This document shows positions 1 through 10,105 of a DNA stretch of 64,000 nucleotides, one piece after another. The notes under the pieces are model-generated. The model did no database searches. It saw only the letters and a list, made by a program, of their open reading frames with translations, and was not told the origin of the DNA. The first letter of the stretch is position 1. The number at the start of each line of letters is the position of its first letter. The position numbers and the translations under genes are program-made. Source of the stretch: Haladaptatus sp. DYF46 (GTDB taxonomy: Archaea; Halobacteriota; Halobacteria; Halobacteriales; Haladaptataceae); assembly GCF_021083305.1 (NCBI RefSeq), contig NZ_JAJFAY010000009.1, positions 62,001-126,000 of the forward strand. The letters run 5' to 3'.

Positions 1-162
1 CAGTGCGAGTAGGATTACGATTGCTCGCCCGGTTGTGACGATTGCTCCATGCAGCTTCGTAGCAACCCGGTCGAGACGCGACCGTTGTTCCCACGTCGAG
101 ATACCGTAGAGATCAACCGAGTCGTCCATTCCACGGCTTACTGGGTCACTCTTCTTCTCCAT
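1..162 (-). CDS. partial membrane protein, N-terminus only
   Basis: The ATG is at 160-162 on the minus strand and the frame stays open for 54 codons to the window edge. The N-terminus is charged (MEKKSDPVSRGMDDSVDLYG) and soluble. A hydrophobic stretch (VTTGRAIVILLAL) begins just before the edge, so this is probably a membrane protein with a cytoplasmic N-terminal tail. The family cannot be named from so little. Its upstream region is partly duplicated at 4727-4860. Confidence 0.5.
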   Translation of the reverse strand, partial: MEKKSDPVSRGMDDSVDLYGISTWEQRSRLDRVATKLHGAIVTTGRAIVILLAL

Positions 163-693
163 GCTATCTTTTCTCTCACAGGTAGGGGATAAAATAGTTC
201 GGAAGGATAGGCACTGTCTAGATAAGGAAAACCAAGCGATTGCGGTACGATTGGCGAGGTTTTTGCACTGCTTTAAATGACCAATAATTAATGATGTCGT
301 CGGCTGTACCGTGAGACGATGGAATTCAACTGCGTCACGAAAAACCTAGTTATGATGAGGCAAAGTGATTCGTTTGCCACTCACGTTAGAGCTGTTGGAA
401 CGCCACTCTACAACTGAATCGCTTAACTAGACAGTATCGAAGGATATATTATAATACCCGACCCGAATGGTTTTTAGATGTAGAACAACCATCAACGACG
501 GACATTAGTCGGTATTGCGACCAAATACGTGACGGTGGGTTCCCTAATACTTTCCTCGCGATCGATGCGGAGTTCGTGGTATAGTTACCGCCCTGTTGTC
601 CCTTTCTTGATCCTGATGCAAAGGAGATTAGTGACTGCTCTGATTGCTTGACAGGTGTCTCGATAGCCATCTTTATATTCGATCTCCGGGGTT
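163..693. other. intergenic region with a duplicated segment
   Basis: I see no convincing gene. Two blocks, about 163-210 and 466-522, reappear in the same order and orientation at about 4729-4776 and 4791-4856. The second copy is more compact. The first block is headed by the motif CTATCTTTTCTCTCACAG. It may be the promoter or leader of the partial gene at the window start. Confidence 0.5.
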
Positions 694-906
694 CTATCCG
701 TCCTCGCCGCTTTCACCCTCATCGCCGCCTCCTTCGCCGGTTTCTTCTCCACCACCATCTTCACCATCTTCTCCTCCTCCTCCTTCGCCATTTTCTCCTC
801 CTCCCTCTCCTTCTCCACCTTCACCGCCTCCGCCAAATCGTGCACAGCCAGAGAGGCCGCCGATGAGCAGTCCGGTTGCACTAAGCAGTTGACGTCGAGT
901 GGTCAT
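694..906 (-). CDS. small Tat lipoprotein with Gly/Glu-rich tail
   Basis: The 70-residue protein starts MTTRRQLLSATGLLIGGLSG followed by Cys. This is a twin-arginine signal with a lipobox, so the product should be a membrane-anchored lipoprotein outside the cell. The rest, from about residue 24, is low-complexity Gly/Glu/Asp and has no fold I recognise. A longer upstream ATG at 1062 would overlap the neighbouring gene and bury the signal sequence, so I chose the ATG at 906. Function is unknown. Confidence 0.55.
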   Translation of the reverse strand: MTTRRQLLSATGLLIGGLSGCARFGGGGEGGEGEGGGENGEGGGGEDGEDGGGEETGEGGGDEGESGEDG

Positions 907-1015
907 ACTTGGCGCTACGCGTGTAATCGTAGTAAATCGGACGGCTTGACAGCAAAAATACCACCCCCATACAATCTTCTGAGTAAAACGGAAACATCCC
1001 GTTCTGGGCTGGTGT

Positions 1016-1588
1016 CTAGCTATTTTCTGTTTGACCCACACGTGGAATGCCTGGTGCACCATCGACCAGCCAGAGCAGGAATGCTAAAAGATAGGGTATT
1101 GAGTAGATTGCAAGAAAAATAAAATGTTCTGGAGTCAGCATTTCGTCGAAGAACTCGCTGAAGACACGATTGAGACGCCCGATTAGTGACGCTTCTGATT
1201 CATACGGGGGCAGTGTGACGAGGGGCCAGAGCAGTCGATCACTTGGCGTCACACCAGATTTTGGAACTGCGAGAATCGCATCACCGAGGAGATGCGACCA
1301 GTAGCCAACCGTGAATGCAACACCGAGGTCGAATCGGCTTTTAATAGTCGCTACTCCGAGAACGAGAAGTCCAACTGGTATCGCAACCAAGATTGAATGG
1401 GCAACTGAATACCCTTGCGGGAAAAGGTGCAGTCCCCATGAGAGGGTTTTATCCACAAGATCCGGCAGTTGAGTGCCAAATAATACTGCGAGGACCACTC
1501 CGAGTCCCGCTGGTGGTTTGCGTGTTACAAGCCGGTGTCCGAGCGAGTACAAGACGTATCCAAAAGCGGCATGCCCCCAGGGCATCAT
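1016..1588 (-). CDS. YdjM-like membrane-bound metal-dependent hydrolase
   Basis: About 190 residues with four or five hydrophobic segments. The N-terminal WGHAAFGY, an internal GTQLPDLVDK (acidic/His-type site), YSVAHS and YWSHLLGD match the His/Asp motif spacing of the YdjM/DUF457 family (LexA-binding inner-membrane putative hydrolases). In this family the His and Asp residues are thought to bind metal at the membrane. The second Met is an equally good start. It is the first gene of a minus-strand pair with the lipoprotein at 694-906. The substrate is unknown for the whole family. Confidence 0.75.
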   Translation of the reverse strand: MMPWGHAAFGYVLYSLGHRLVTRKPPAGLGVVLAVLFGTQLPDLVDKTLSWGLHLFPQGYSVAHSILVAIPVGLLVLGVATIKSRFDLGVAFTVGYWSHLLGDAILAVPKSGVTPSDRLLWPLVTLPPYESEASLIGRLNRVFSEFFDEMLTPEHFIFLAIYSIPYLLAFLLWLVDGAPGIPRVGQTENS

Positions 1589-2069
1589 GGTTGGGTCACC
1601 ATCAGAGGCCCACAGGAATCCTGTAATCGATCGGTGCGGAAAGCGACCATGGAATTGGTATTATCTGGAGGGCTCATCACGAGCAAATAGCAATTCAAAC
1701 CCTAAAAGCCCATGCTATTCATCTGATCTGCTTTATCCGGCTGAATATTCTTCTAACCTCTATGGACTTTTTTCGTTATACGGGCGAGCAGAATGAGTAC
1801 TTTGAGAGGTGGTACATAATAAAGACGACCATGCCGGTCATAAGGAATCCATCAATGAATAATATACTGATTGCCACAAACATCAGCGGCAAAGTTCACT
1901 GACTATCAATCATAGAGATCAGATAGGAACCATCATTTTATCGTCTTCAAAAGCCGGTCACGAATCCTGATCCGGCAGTGTTGAACTCATTAAGTCTTGT
2001 GCATGACTACAACAGATAAAACCACACTTGATGGTTAATCCCGATTCGGATCTTGTGCTTTGATGCAGC
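1589..2069. other. intergenic, no gene seen
   Basis: This A+T-rich stretch separates two divergent genes, at 1588 (minus) and 2070 (plus). Reading frames here are short and lack haloarchaeal composition. It probably holds the two promoters, but no specific site can be assigned. Confidence 0.4.
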
Positions 2070-2642
2070 ATGAACCGACGAAAACTCCTACAAACGACAG
2101 GTGCAATCGCGGCAGGTATCTCACTTGCCGGTTGTACTGGTGGAATAACTGGCAACTCGAATGAACAGGACAAGGGCGATGAACCAGTTAATACCGAAAA
2201 TCCCGGATGGTTCGATATTGACTCTAATATTCTGGAAGAGAAGATGGGTCAAGAGGTGATGATCACTCAGTCTTCGCTCCTTAGAACCGCTGACAACTTT
2301 GGTGTCTTTTTCACCGTAAAAAACAAACACGGGGAACCGCTGAGTAACGTGACTGCTCACGCCCGACTAAAAGATCAGAATGACGAGATCATTGATGACT
2401 TCGAGACGACTCTTGCCGAGATTGAATCCATCGACGACCTCGCCCCGAACGAAATGTGGCGTGGTGAAATCATCTTCGAAGACACCAATCCAGACATCTT
2501 TTTCAATGAGGTCGTTGCATATGACATCTGGGCAACTGCACAAGCCGAGCAAACAGTAGCCGATTCTTCTGGCAACCAATCTGCTGGCAACGCAACGGAG
2601 GGTAATAACAAAACCGACGGCGGAAATAGCTCCTCATCATAA
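2070..2642 (+). CDS. Tat lipoprotein with FxLYD-like domain
   Basis: The 190-residue protein starts MNRRKLLQTTGAIAAGISLA then GC, a Tat signal with a lipobox. Residues about 60-155 form a beta-rich domain (NFGVFFTVKN, LSNVTAHARL, GEIIFEDTNP, VVAYDIW) with the layout of the FxLYD family common in haloarchaeal lipoproteins. The C-terminal 30 residues are a Ser/Asn/Gly-rich disordered tail. It is likely exported and lipid-anchored; its ligand or partner is unknown. It stands alone, divergent from the YdjM-like gene. Confidence 0.75.
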   Translation: MNRRKLLQTTGAIAAGISLAGCTGGITGNSNEQDKGDEPVNTENPGWFDIDSNILEEKMGQEVMITQSSLLRTADNFGVFFTVKNKHGEPLSNVTAHARLKDQNDEIIDDFETTLAEIESIDDLAPNEMWRGEIIFEDTNPDIFFNEVVAYDIWATAQAEQTVADSSGNQSAGNATEGNNKTDGGNSSSS

Positions 2643-2866
2643 CTTACCCTGTGCGAAAGTCATCAAAATTCCTTTTATTCAGCCAAATTGCTGTGACACC
2701 GTCCAGATAACGTTAACTTATTAGCTACTATTGAAGAGATAGGTTCTTCAATAACGCCCAGAGGAGAATGGATGAGAGTATCTCCTCCAGGGAAACAAAG
2801 TCGTAAAAGAGCCGTAATCGGTGTATAACAAACTACTGAACTACTGACTGTTCTGTAGCGATCTTA

Positions 2867-4681
2867 ATGGCACCAAGCTATATCTCAAATCAACGTACAG
2901 AAAAAGTAGCACTCCTTATTGGATTTCTATCGCTTACAATATCGGCGCTTATAGCACATAGGAACCCGGCGAAATCATACGAACTCTCGATCTATCAGGC
3001 TACTCCAGTAGCGTTTTGGATTGGTGTTAGTATTGCGATTTTCATTGCTGCTATCCTAGCGTTCCGGACGATTGGATCTCTACGGCACCTTGCACTAATC
3101 CTCTCTGGAACTTGTATTCTGACGGTTGTAAGCCTTCCAATTATTCGTGGATATTACTTTTTTGGCCATGGAGATGCATTGACCCATCTCGGATGGGCAC
3201 GCGAAATCAGTACCGGATCCATGGACCCTACCGAGTTACTCTATCCGGGGATTCATACGATCTCTGTCATCATCAGTACTGCTACCGGAGTTCCTCTCAA
3301 TAGAGCCTTGCTGCTAACTGTTATCTCATTTGTTCTTCTTTATCTTCTATTCCTTCCACTCTGTACACGAGCGCTTGACTCTCACAAATACTCAATAGTG
3401 TTCGGATCGCTAGCTGCGTGTCTGTTGCTACCGATCAATGGAATCAGCCTTTTTGTGCAGCCTCACCCCGCATCACAAGCAGTACTCTTCTTGCCTCTTG
3501 TTCTCTTCCTTGCCGTGCGGTATCTCACCGGTAACGAGAAAAGTAAAATTCCCTTCGTTAAAACTCCATTTGGAGTATTACTTGCGCTTTCCTCCATTGC
3601 AATTCTACTCGTGCACCCCCAACAGACGGCTAACGTATTGATCGTGTATGGTTCTATTGTTGGTGTTCAGTGGCTCTATTCTTTATTCCGTTCCGATCAC
3701 GTTATCGCTGGACAGCATCGGTCATTGTTCGGCCAGACTGTGTTTCTTGGTATTTTGTTCCTGATATGGATGCCAACGCATCAGCGTGCCAGTGGCTCAG
3801 CGAGATATCTCGTCCGTCAACTTCTCTTTCGATCGAATACTGCTGCAAAAGATATCACCCAACAGGCTGGTGGTCTCACACAGATCGGTGGAAGCCTTGA
3901 GTCGATGTTTCTCAAACTGTTCTTGATCAGCTTCATTTTCTGCGTGATCACCGCCCTTACGCTGCTCGCCGGTGTGAGCAATCGTCTTTCCACACCGCGA
4001 GTTAATCGATTTAGCAACTATCTCTTCGTCGCCTATATCCCCTTATTTGCACTTTTTGGAGCCTATCTCATCACAAGCACCGGAAAATTCCATTTTCGCC
4101 AACTTGGGTTTATTATGGTGATTACTACGATCTTCGGTGCGATTGGATTGACACACTTTACTGACTATCTTAGTCACCGTGTAAAACGGACGGAGCTGGT
4201 GAAATCTCCTCTCACAATATTTTTCATCGTACTACTGGTTCTTTCTGGAGCGACTCTATTTCATTCACCGTATGTTTTCCAGCCATCGGAGCATGTAACC
4301 GAGGGAGAAGTAACTGGCTATGAAACCGCATTTGCCAACAGGGGAAACTCGTCATTTATCGGGTTACGTGCGCCCGGAACGCGGTACGCTGATGCATTGT
4401 ATGGAGTTCGGGAAAGAGATCCTCGCGAATTCCTCGGTGACAGTCTCTATGCTGATACGCCTGCAACCGGGAAGAATTTTACCGGGTCGTACTTAGTGAA
4501 CTATTACAACTCAAGTCACTACTTGCCAATTACCGCTACTGGTCGACAGCGTGAAATTCGTGTATATAATGGACTTCGGTTCCCTCAACGAGGGTTCCGG
4601 TCATTAGAGAGCCATCCGAGGATCGCTCGGGTGCAGTCTAGTGATGGATTCCAATTATATTATCTTCGCACATCAGAATAG
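2867..4681 (+). CDS. large multi-pass membrane protein, possible GT-C glycosyltransferase
   Basis: 604 residues with about twelve hydrophobic segments over residues 10-480, then a soluble extracellular domain of about 120 residues. After the third membrane segment a loop reads FFGHGDALTHLGWAREI. Acidic and His residues in the first large outer loop are typical of GT-C fold transferases that use lipid-linked sugars. That assignment is inference; I recognise no family signature such as WWDYG. Membrane proteins of this shape often lie in haloarchaeal surface-glycan clusters, but no other glycan gene is visible nearby. Confidence 0.7.
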   Translation: MAPSYISNQRTEKVALLIGFLSLTISALIAHRNPAKSYELSIYQATPVAFWIGVSIAIFIAAILAFRTIGSLRHLALILSGTCILTVVSLPIIRGYYFFGHGDALTHLGWAREISTGSMDPTELLYPGIHTISVIISTATGVPLNRALLLTVISFVLLYLLFLPLCTRALDSHKYSIVFGSLAACLLLPINGISLFVQPHPASQAVLFLPLVLFLAVRYLTGNEKSKIPFVKTPFGVLLALSSIAILLVHPQQTANVLIVYGSIVGVQWLYSLFRSDHVIAGQHRSLFGQTVFLGILFLIWMPTHQRASGSARYLVRQLLFRSNTAAKDITQQAGGLTQIGGSLESMFLKLFLISFIFCVITALTLLAGVSNRLSTPRVNRFSNYLFVAYIPLFALFGAYLITSTGKFHFRQLGFIMVITTIFGAIGLTHFTDYLSHRVKRTELVKSPLTIFFIVLLVLSGATLFHSPYVFQPSEHVTEGEVTGYETAFANRGNSSFIGLRAPGTRYADALYGVRERDPREFLGDSLYADTPATGKNFTGSYLVNYYNSSHYLPITATGRQREIRVYNGLRFPQRGFRSLESHPRIARVQSSDGFQLYYLRTSE

Positions 4682-5037
4682 CATTTGTGCCACAAAGCTG
4701 TTTTTGTTCCTTGATTGGCTATCGATATGCTATCTTTTCTCTCACAGATAGGGACTAAGATAGTTCGGAGGGCAGGTTGAAACACTTACCCTGAATGGCC
4801 TTTTTGACTTATAATAAACATCAAGAACGCACATTTAGTTGGAATTGTGCCGATAGTCCGCGCTGTGAATCAAAGTGAATCTATGAGATGTCATAGTTGT
4901 AGATGTTTTGGCTTGCTCACTGCGCTCTGGTTGAGAATCAAATTCCATAATCTTGAGTACTGTCTTCTTCAATAATTTCCATAACTTATGGAATAGATTT
5001 ACACTGGTATTAAGATGGTTGAGTGTATCTATCCCGT
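4682..5037. repeat. intergenic region with second copy of the 163-520 blocks
   Basis: The segment 4727-4776 closely matches 161-210, and 4791-4856 resembles 466-522, in the same orientation. No open frame follows on the minus strand here, so this looks like a promoter or leader left behind after its gene was lost. The remaining A+T-rich sequence up to the permease start should hold that gene's promoter. Confidence 0.5.
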
Positions 5038-6939
5038 ATGGTATTTACTATGGCTTTAGCGCAAGCGGGAGGGATTCCACCAATTACAATTAGCATGGTA
5101 GTTGTATTCGGAATCGTCTTCCTCGCGCTTGTTCTCTTTGTGACAGAGTTACTGCCAATTGATGTCACTGCAATTCTGATAATGGTCCTTCTTATGTTTC
5201 TTGAACCATGGACCAAAATCTCTGTTTCAGAAGGGCTTTCAGGATTTTCGAATACAGCGACCGTTGCTGTCCTCGCGATGCTCATCCTCTCTACAGGGAT
5301 CAGTAGAACGGGACTAGTTCAAATCATTGGTCGAAAGATGGCTGCGTTTGCGGGTAACAACCCGACAAAGCAACTTATCGCGACGATCAGTGTTACTGGC
5401 CCCGTCTCTGGGTTCATCAATAACACTCCAGTAGTTGCCATTCTCGTGCCAGTTATTTCTGACCTTGCTCATGAGGGAAACACGTCCCCCTCGAAACTTC
5501 TCATCCCACTTTCGTATGCCTCGATGTTTGGTGGGATGCTCACACTTATTGGAACCTCGACGAACTTACTCGCCTCGAGCGTTTCTGACCGACTGATCGG
5601 CCAACCGTTTTCGATGTTTACGTTCACCGGACTCGGCGTCATTGTGCTTGCCACTGGCACTATCTACTTGCTGACTGTCGGTCACAGACTCATTCCTGAA
5701 CGTGTTCCAGCACGGGAGGATTACATTGAGGAGTATGATCTGCAGGGCTACGTGTTCGAGGTCATTGTTCGCGATGAATCATCGATTGTTGGGAAAACCG
5801 TCCAATCTGCGATCGATGAGTCACAGTTCGACGCAGACATCGTCCAACTGATTCGCGACGGCGAACAGTTTTTCGAGGGTATCGCGAGCAAGCGCATTCG
5901 TTCTGATGACATCCTCACTGTACGTACAGATCGGAAAACGCTTGAAAACCTCCGCGAACAGGAGGGCCTCGACCTTGTTGGGACACAACCAACTGACTCA
6001 GAACTCGAACCGGAGGAGAACGGAACACAAACGCTCGTTGAGATCGTTATCCAATCTGGATCGTCACTGCTCGGTGAGACGATTTCTACCTCGTCGTTTC
6101 GTGAGCGATATGACGCAAGTGTCCTTGCCTTTCGATCCGGCGGAAAGACGATACGGAGTCGGCTCAATAATATCGAACTACAAGTCGGTGACACACTTCT
6201 TGTCCAAGCGCCGAGTGATAGTATTGACCGACTCAGTCGCAACCCGGAATTCATTGTCGCTCACGAATCTGACTCGCCTGATTACCGGACAGAGAAAATC
6301 CCATGGGCAGTGGGTATTCTCATTGGTGTTGTCGGTCTCGTTGGAATGCCGTGGGGGCTATTGGCTTCAGTGACTGGTATCGAGGCGCTTGCTGGTCTCG
6401 AATTCAATATCGTTCAGACAGCACTTGCAGGTGTTGTGTTGATGATCGTCGCTGATGTAATCAAGCCTGGTGAGATATACGAAGGCGTCGACTGGAGTGT
6501 TATTTTCCTCCTTGCAGGTGTCATTCCTCTTGGCGTTGCCTTGGAACAGACGGGTGCGGCAAACCTCCTTGGATCGCTTGTCGCTGCAACCGCGAATTTC
6601 CTGCCGCTGATCGGTGTCCTTTGGGTGTTCTACATCGCAACGGGGATTATCACGAGTATTATCAGCAACAATGCGAGTGTCGTCTTGATGATTCCCGTCG
6701 CTGTCGAAGCGGCTCGAGATATTGGTGGCAATCCCTTCGCATTTATTCTTGCAGTCACCTTTGCTGCGTCAACGGCATTCATTACGCCTGTTGGATACCA
6801 AACGAACCTGTTTGTCTATGGCCCGGGTGGATACAAATTCACAGACTATACGAGAGTTGGAGCTCCACTTCAGCTTCTACTCTCTGTTGTGACAATCCTT
6901 GGAATTGCGTTCTTTTGGGGAGTTAGTGCACCTGTCTAA
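5038..6939 (+). CDS. SLC13/DASS-family anion permease with two RCK-C domains
   Basis: About 633 residues. Two membrane halves each carry a signature hairpin: INNTPVVAILVPV near residue 128 and ISNNASVVLMIPVAVEAA near residue 543. These are the SNT-type substrate/sodium sites of the DASS transporters. Between the halves lie two soluble RCK-C (TrkA-C) domains, near residues 218-300 and 335-410. This architecture is typical of prokaryotic Na+/sulfate or dicarboxylate symporters of the SLC13 group. The ATG at 5038 is preferred over the upstream GTG at 5023. Substrate cannot be told from sequence. It stands alone. Confidence 0.88.
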   Translation: MVFTMALAQAGGIPPITISMVVVFGIVFLALVLFVTELLPIDVTAILIMVLLMFLEPWTKISVSEGLSGFSNTATVAVLAMLILSTGISRTGLVQIIGRKMAAFAGNNPTKQLIATISVTGPVSGFINNTPVVAILVPVISDLAHEGNTSPSKLLIPLSYASMFGGMLTLIGTSTNLLASSVSDRLIGQPFSMFTFTGLGVIVLATGTIYLLTVGHRLIPERVPAREDYIEEYDLQGYVFEVIVRDESSIVGKTVQSAIDESQFDADIVQLIRDGEQFFEGIASKRIRSDDILTVRTDRKTLENLREQEGLDLVGTQPTDSELEPEENGTQTLVEIVIQSGSSLLGETISTSSFRERYDASVLAFRSGGKTIRSRLNNIELQVGDTLLVQAPSDSIDRLSRNPEFIVAHESDSPDYRTEKIPWAVGILIGVVGLVGMPWGLLASVTGIEALAGLEFNIVQTALAGVVLMIVADVIKPGEIYEGVDWSVIFLLAGVIPLGVALEQTGAANLLGSLVAATANFLPLIGVLWVFYIATGIITSIISNNASVVLMIPVAVEAARDIGGNPFAFILAVTFAASTAFITPVGYQTNLFVYGPGGYKFTDYTRVGAPLQLLLSVVTILGIAFFWGVSAPV

Positions 6940-7062
6940 CGAAGTTAGACGAGTATGACGCTGGGTTCGATCAGAAGTTATTGATTTGTGCGGCAGCAAG
7001 TGGGTATCTCCGCTCGGGTGGTGTGGGCCAGTTACCGCAGCATTTGGGCAAAGGCGAGTAAA

Positions 7063-7716
7063 TCAGTCCTCTTCGAACATGCGCTTGAGTCCCACCCCGG
7101 TGATGCCTGCGAGGCCGGCGAGAACGCCGAATCCGGGTTGACCGGCGGTATTTTCGCTGCTATCATTCGTATCACTGGATCCTCCCGACCCGGGATTCTC
7201 CTCGTCCGTTCCGGCCACGGTCGCACCCATCGGCTGCCCGTTTGCGGCGTACGTCGGTATCGACTGTGCTTCGAGGCCGACGTAGTTACCGGAACAGGTC
7301 TTGGTGTTGTTGATGATGAACGGCTGTCCGATTTCGATCTGCTCTTTGTTTCCGTTCATGTAGAGGTCCGTTCGTACCGACTGCTGTGACGTGCTCTCTT
7401 TTCCGAGGTTGTCGATGAAAACGCCGTTGTACACCCATGTCTCGTTCGCATTCCAGTTCGGGAACTCGCACGTCGAAATAACGTCGGGATTCGCCTGTTT
7501 TCGCTTCACGTCGGCGACGATGACGAATTGCCCGGCGTAGTTGTTCTCGAACAGTTTCGACTGTCGAGCGACCATCTGTCGCGTCGTTCTGTTCTGTGCT
7601 GTGTCGGTCGTGGTTCCGTCCTGTGCTGCTACTGTCGTCGATGCGAGGGTCGCACCGACAACACTACTCGCTCCCGCGAGGAACGTCCGCCGTGTGTGTG
7701 ATCTCTTATTACTCAT
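7063..7716 (-). CDS. Tat-exported protein with PGF-CTERM-like anchor
   Basis: 217 residues. The N-terminus (HTRRTFLAGASSVVGATLAS) is a Tat signal ending in VAAQ, with no lipobox Cys. The middle (residues about 45-160) is a beta-rich domain I do not recognise, with two Cys (STCEF and KTCSG). A Ser/Gly/Asp-rich linker leads to QPGFGVLAGLAGITGVGLKR and a short acidic end. That tripartite tail (PGF, hydrophobic helix, basic residues) fits recognition by an archaeosortase, which would replace the tail with a lipid anchor. It is convergent with the permease at 5038-6939. Confidence 0.75.
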   Translation of the reverse strand: MSNKRSHTRRTFLAGASSVVGATLASTTVAAQDGTTTDTAQNRTTRQMVARQSKLFENNYAGQFVIVADVKRKQANPDVISTCEFPNWNANETWVYNGVFIDNLGKESTSQQSVRTDLYMNGNKEQIEIGQPFIINNTKTCSGNYVGLEAQSIPTYAANGQPMGATVAGTDEENPGSGGSSDTNDSSENTAGQPGFGVLAGLAGITGVGLKRMFEED

Positions 7717-7969
7717 TGTTCTGGCTCACGCTTGGTTAGAAACTTATTCGAGAGCGCATCCAGGAGACCGCTCTTCTGGTTCGGATAAATCATTCTCTCC
7801 TGAGTATACTGACTCGTTCAACGTTAATCGGCAGCCATAGTATTAGCGATTGCAGTTGAACCAAAGATTTATTAGGTCCTCTTCGTCACCCAGAGATGAT
7901 CTCTCCATGTACCTACTCGGTTTTGCCACAGCTATTCATCTCCCTTTCGGAAATTCTCTTAGTATTAGC

Positions 7970-8170
7970 CGTAGTGAGTTGCGACTTCCCGGTAGCCTAA
8001 CCGTGCAACCATCACGTCGTTAGTCTTGGCGACGCTCTTCGCATGCTCGAGGACGTTGAGGTACTTGTCCTCTCGACCTTCTGACTCTCAGCACGCTTTT
8101 CACGGAAGTTCACGCGTTCGGTGTCCTGTTCTGAGCGCTGGACTGTCTCGAAGAGCTGACAGCCTGCATC
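7970..8170 (-). pseudogene. frameshifted fragment of the 16.8-17.5 kb coiled-coil gene
   Basis: Read on the minus strand, this segment closely matches positions about 17031-17236. Recognisable pieces are NFREKRAES in one frame and VAKTNDVMVARLGYREVATH in another, with a frameshift between them. The 5' and 3' parts of the gene are missing. Another micro-fragment lies at about 10345-10374. It shows that the coiled-coil gene family was once more abundant here. Confidence 0.75.
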
Positions 8171-8290
8171 TAAGGCCTATGATTGAGTCATTTTCTCAGT
8201 ATCAGTACTGGTGTCATGGTTTGGGAACCATACATTAAGGTGACCTATTATAAAGAAAAAATACCCCGAACTACTGCTATTTTGGTGCTG

Positions 8291-10105
8291 ATGTCGAACC
8301 ATAGCGATCAAAAGAAAAGTAGCATTAATCGACGAATGGCCATAAAATCACTCGGAGCGGCTGCCATTGGTGGCGTCTCAATTGCGACGCTCGATCCCGA
8401 AATCGTAACAGGAATTACACCGCAATCAACAGATGGCAAAGCTGTCGGCTGGGAGGGCGGCAAAAAGAGTAAAACGATGTTCCCGCTCTCCGTGATGAGT
8501 GGCGGTCCCACGTCATCAGGAGTTATTCTCTGGACGCAACTCTCTGCGGATAGCTGCCAGTCTTCGTCACCGGTTCATGTACAAGTAGCAACCGATGACT
8601 CGTTCTCGGATCCTGTATACGAAGGGAAGGTCACAGCAGAGAAGGTTTCTCCCGACCATAATAACATCGTCAAGATGGATCTCGATGGGAAACTTCCCGC
8701 TGATAGTCATCTCTTCTATCGATTCCATCATGCTGGTGTGACGAGCCAGATTGGACGGGCTCGTACACTCCCGAAAGAAAATGCGAGTCCCGAAGCAGTT
8801 CGTCTTGCGGTTGTCACGTGTCAGTCGTATCAACAAGGGTATTATCCTGCCTACAGTCACATCGCTCAGGAAGATCTCGACTATATTGTTCATCTTGGCG
8901 ATCAAATCTACGAATACGCAGGTAAATCCGATCTCGAAGGACGTTCAGTATCGCTGCCGAGTGGCCATGATCTCGCTTGGACGCTTGAGGACTTCCGTCA
9001 TCTTTGGGAGACTTACCGCGGTGATGGGTTCTTCCAAGATGCACTGGAACAACATACATTCATCCCGACGTGGGACGACCACGAAATCGTCAATAATCGG
9101 TATTGGGACTATGAAAACGACCGACCATGGACGAAGGATCATCCACTCAACGACGACTCCGAAGCGATTACCAAGCTGTTCGCAGACGGGATACAAGCGT
9201 GGTGGGAGTACAACCCTGCACGAGTGACGTACAATCCTGATGCGGAGTCACTTCTTGAACAATTCCAGATGTGGCGCAGCATTCGGTTCGGTGATCTGCT
9301 GGAAATGCCGGTTACCGACGAACGGCTGTTCAGTTCGCTTCCACCAGGTGGCGACGCAGCTGGACAACGACAGTGGGGGATTCCGCCGAACGCACCCGAA
9401 GCTGATGATGCTGATCGGACACGCCTCGGTTTCGAACAGCGTGAATGGCTGCTTGATACACTCAAGGAGACCAACGCAACCTGGAAGGCATGGACGAATG
9501 AACTCGCGATCTCACCACTGTGGCTCTCATTTAGCGACAATATGCAAATTTCGAAGAACTATGATGCGTGGGACGGCTACCAGCATGAACGAAACGAAAT
9601 CATGGGCCAACTCACTCACTACAACGTCGACAATTTTGTCGCGTTTACCGGTGATATGCACACATACATGGTGTCGTATCTGATGAACGATTGGGAACGA
9701 ACCGAGAGTCGAACACCGGTCCCATCGAAAGAAGAACTAGTTGGTGTTGAGCTTCTCACACCGGGAATTTCAAGCAATTCAGGAACCTCAGACTTCTGGG
9801 GTCCAGGCGAAGAAGTCACAGAGGAGTCCGCTTCGGAGTCGCTTACTAACGAAGAAATGGTTGAGACGGTACTTGAGGAGAACCCGTGGGTTGAGTTCTT
9901 CAACGCGAAGTACAACGGCTATTCAGTTGCCGAATTTACGCCTGATGCGTGTACATGGACGACGTATGCAGTTGACGATACGGTTAATAAAACGGATGCA
10001 CGTCGTGAAGTTCTCCGGAAGTACGAAATTCCGGAAGGCGCTGTCGAACTCAACGAACTCGAATCGAATGATTTGAAAAACGGATTTGCCGCACAAGATT
10101 CGTAG
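8291..10105 (+). CDS. phoD: PhoD-like alkaline phosphatase D
   Basis: About 604 residues. The N-terminus has a Tat-like signal (NRRMAIKSLGAAAIGGVSIA) starting shortly after the ATG at 8291; an upstream ATG at 8183 would hide it. An N-terminal beta-sandwich (GVILWTQL, HVQVATD) is followed by the metallophosphatase domain: LDYIVHLGDQIYEY, TWDDHEIVNN and AFTGDMHTYMV carry the Asp, His and Asn metal ligands of the PhoD family. These enzymes are secreted phosphodiesterases/phosphomonoesterases that use Fe/Ca and scavenge phosphate. No Pho-type regulator is adjacent. Confidence 0.9.
   Translation: MSNHSDQKKSSINRRMAIKSLGAAAIGGVSIATLDPEIVTGITPQSTDGKAVGWEGGKKSKTMFPLSVMSGGPTSSGVILWTQLSADSCQSSSPVHVQVATDDSFSDPVYEGKVTAEKVSPDHNNIVKMDLDGKLPADSHLFYRFHHAGVTSQIGRARTLPKENASPEAVRLAVVTCQSYQQGYYPAYSHIAQEDLDYIVHLGDQIYEYAGKSDLEGRSVSLPSGHDLAWTLEDFRHLWETYRGDGFFQDALEQHTFIPTWDDHEIVNNRYWDYENDRPWTKDHPLNDDSEAITKLFADGIQAWWEYNPARVTYNPDAESLLEQFQMWRSIRFGDLLEMPVTDERLFSSLPPGGDAAGQRQWGIPPNAPEADDADRTRLGFEQREWLLDTLKETNATWKAWTNELAISPLWLSFSDNMQISKNYDAWDGYQHERNEIMGQLTHYNVDNFVAFTGDMHTYMVSYLMNDWERTESRTPVPSKEELVGVELLTPGISSNSGTSDFWGPGEEVTEESASESLTNEEMVETVLEENPWVEFFNAKYNGYSVAEFTPDACTWTTYAVDDTVNKTDARREVLRKYEIPEGAVELNELESNDLKNGFAAQDS

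Noticed and set aside
449-670. 73-codon minus frame
   Set aside because: It crosses a duplicated noncoding block and has mixed, Ser-rich composition; no homologue type recognised.
585-881. Lys/Glu-rich minus frame
   Set aside because: It is the shifted reading of the Gly/Glu-rich tail of the lipoprotein at 694-906; the lipoprotein frame has a proper Tat signal and start.
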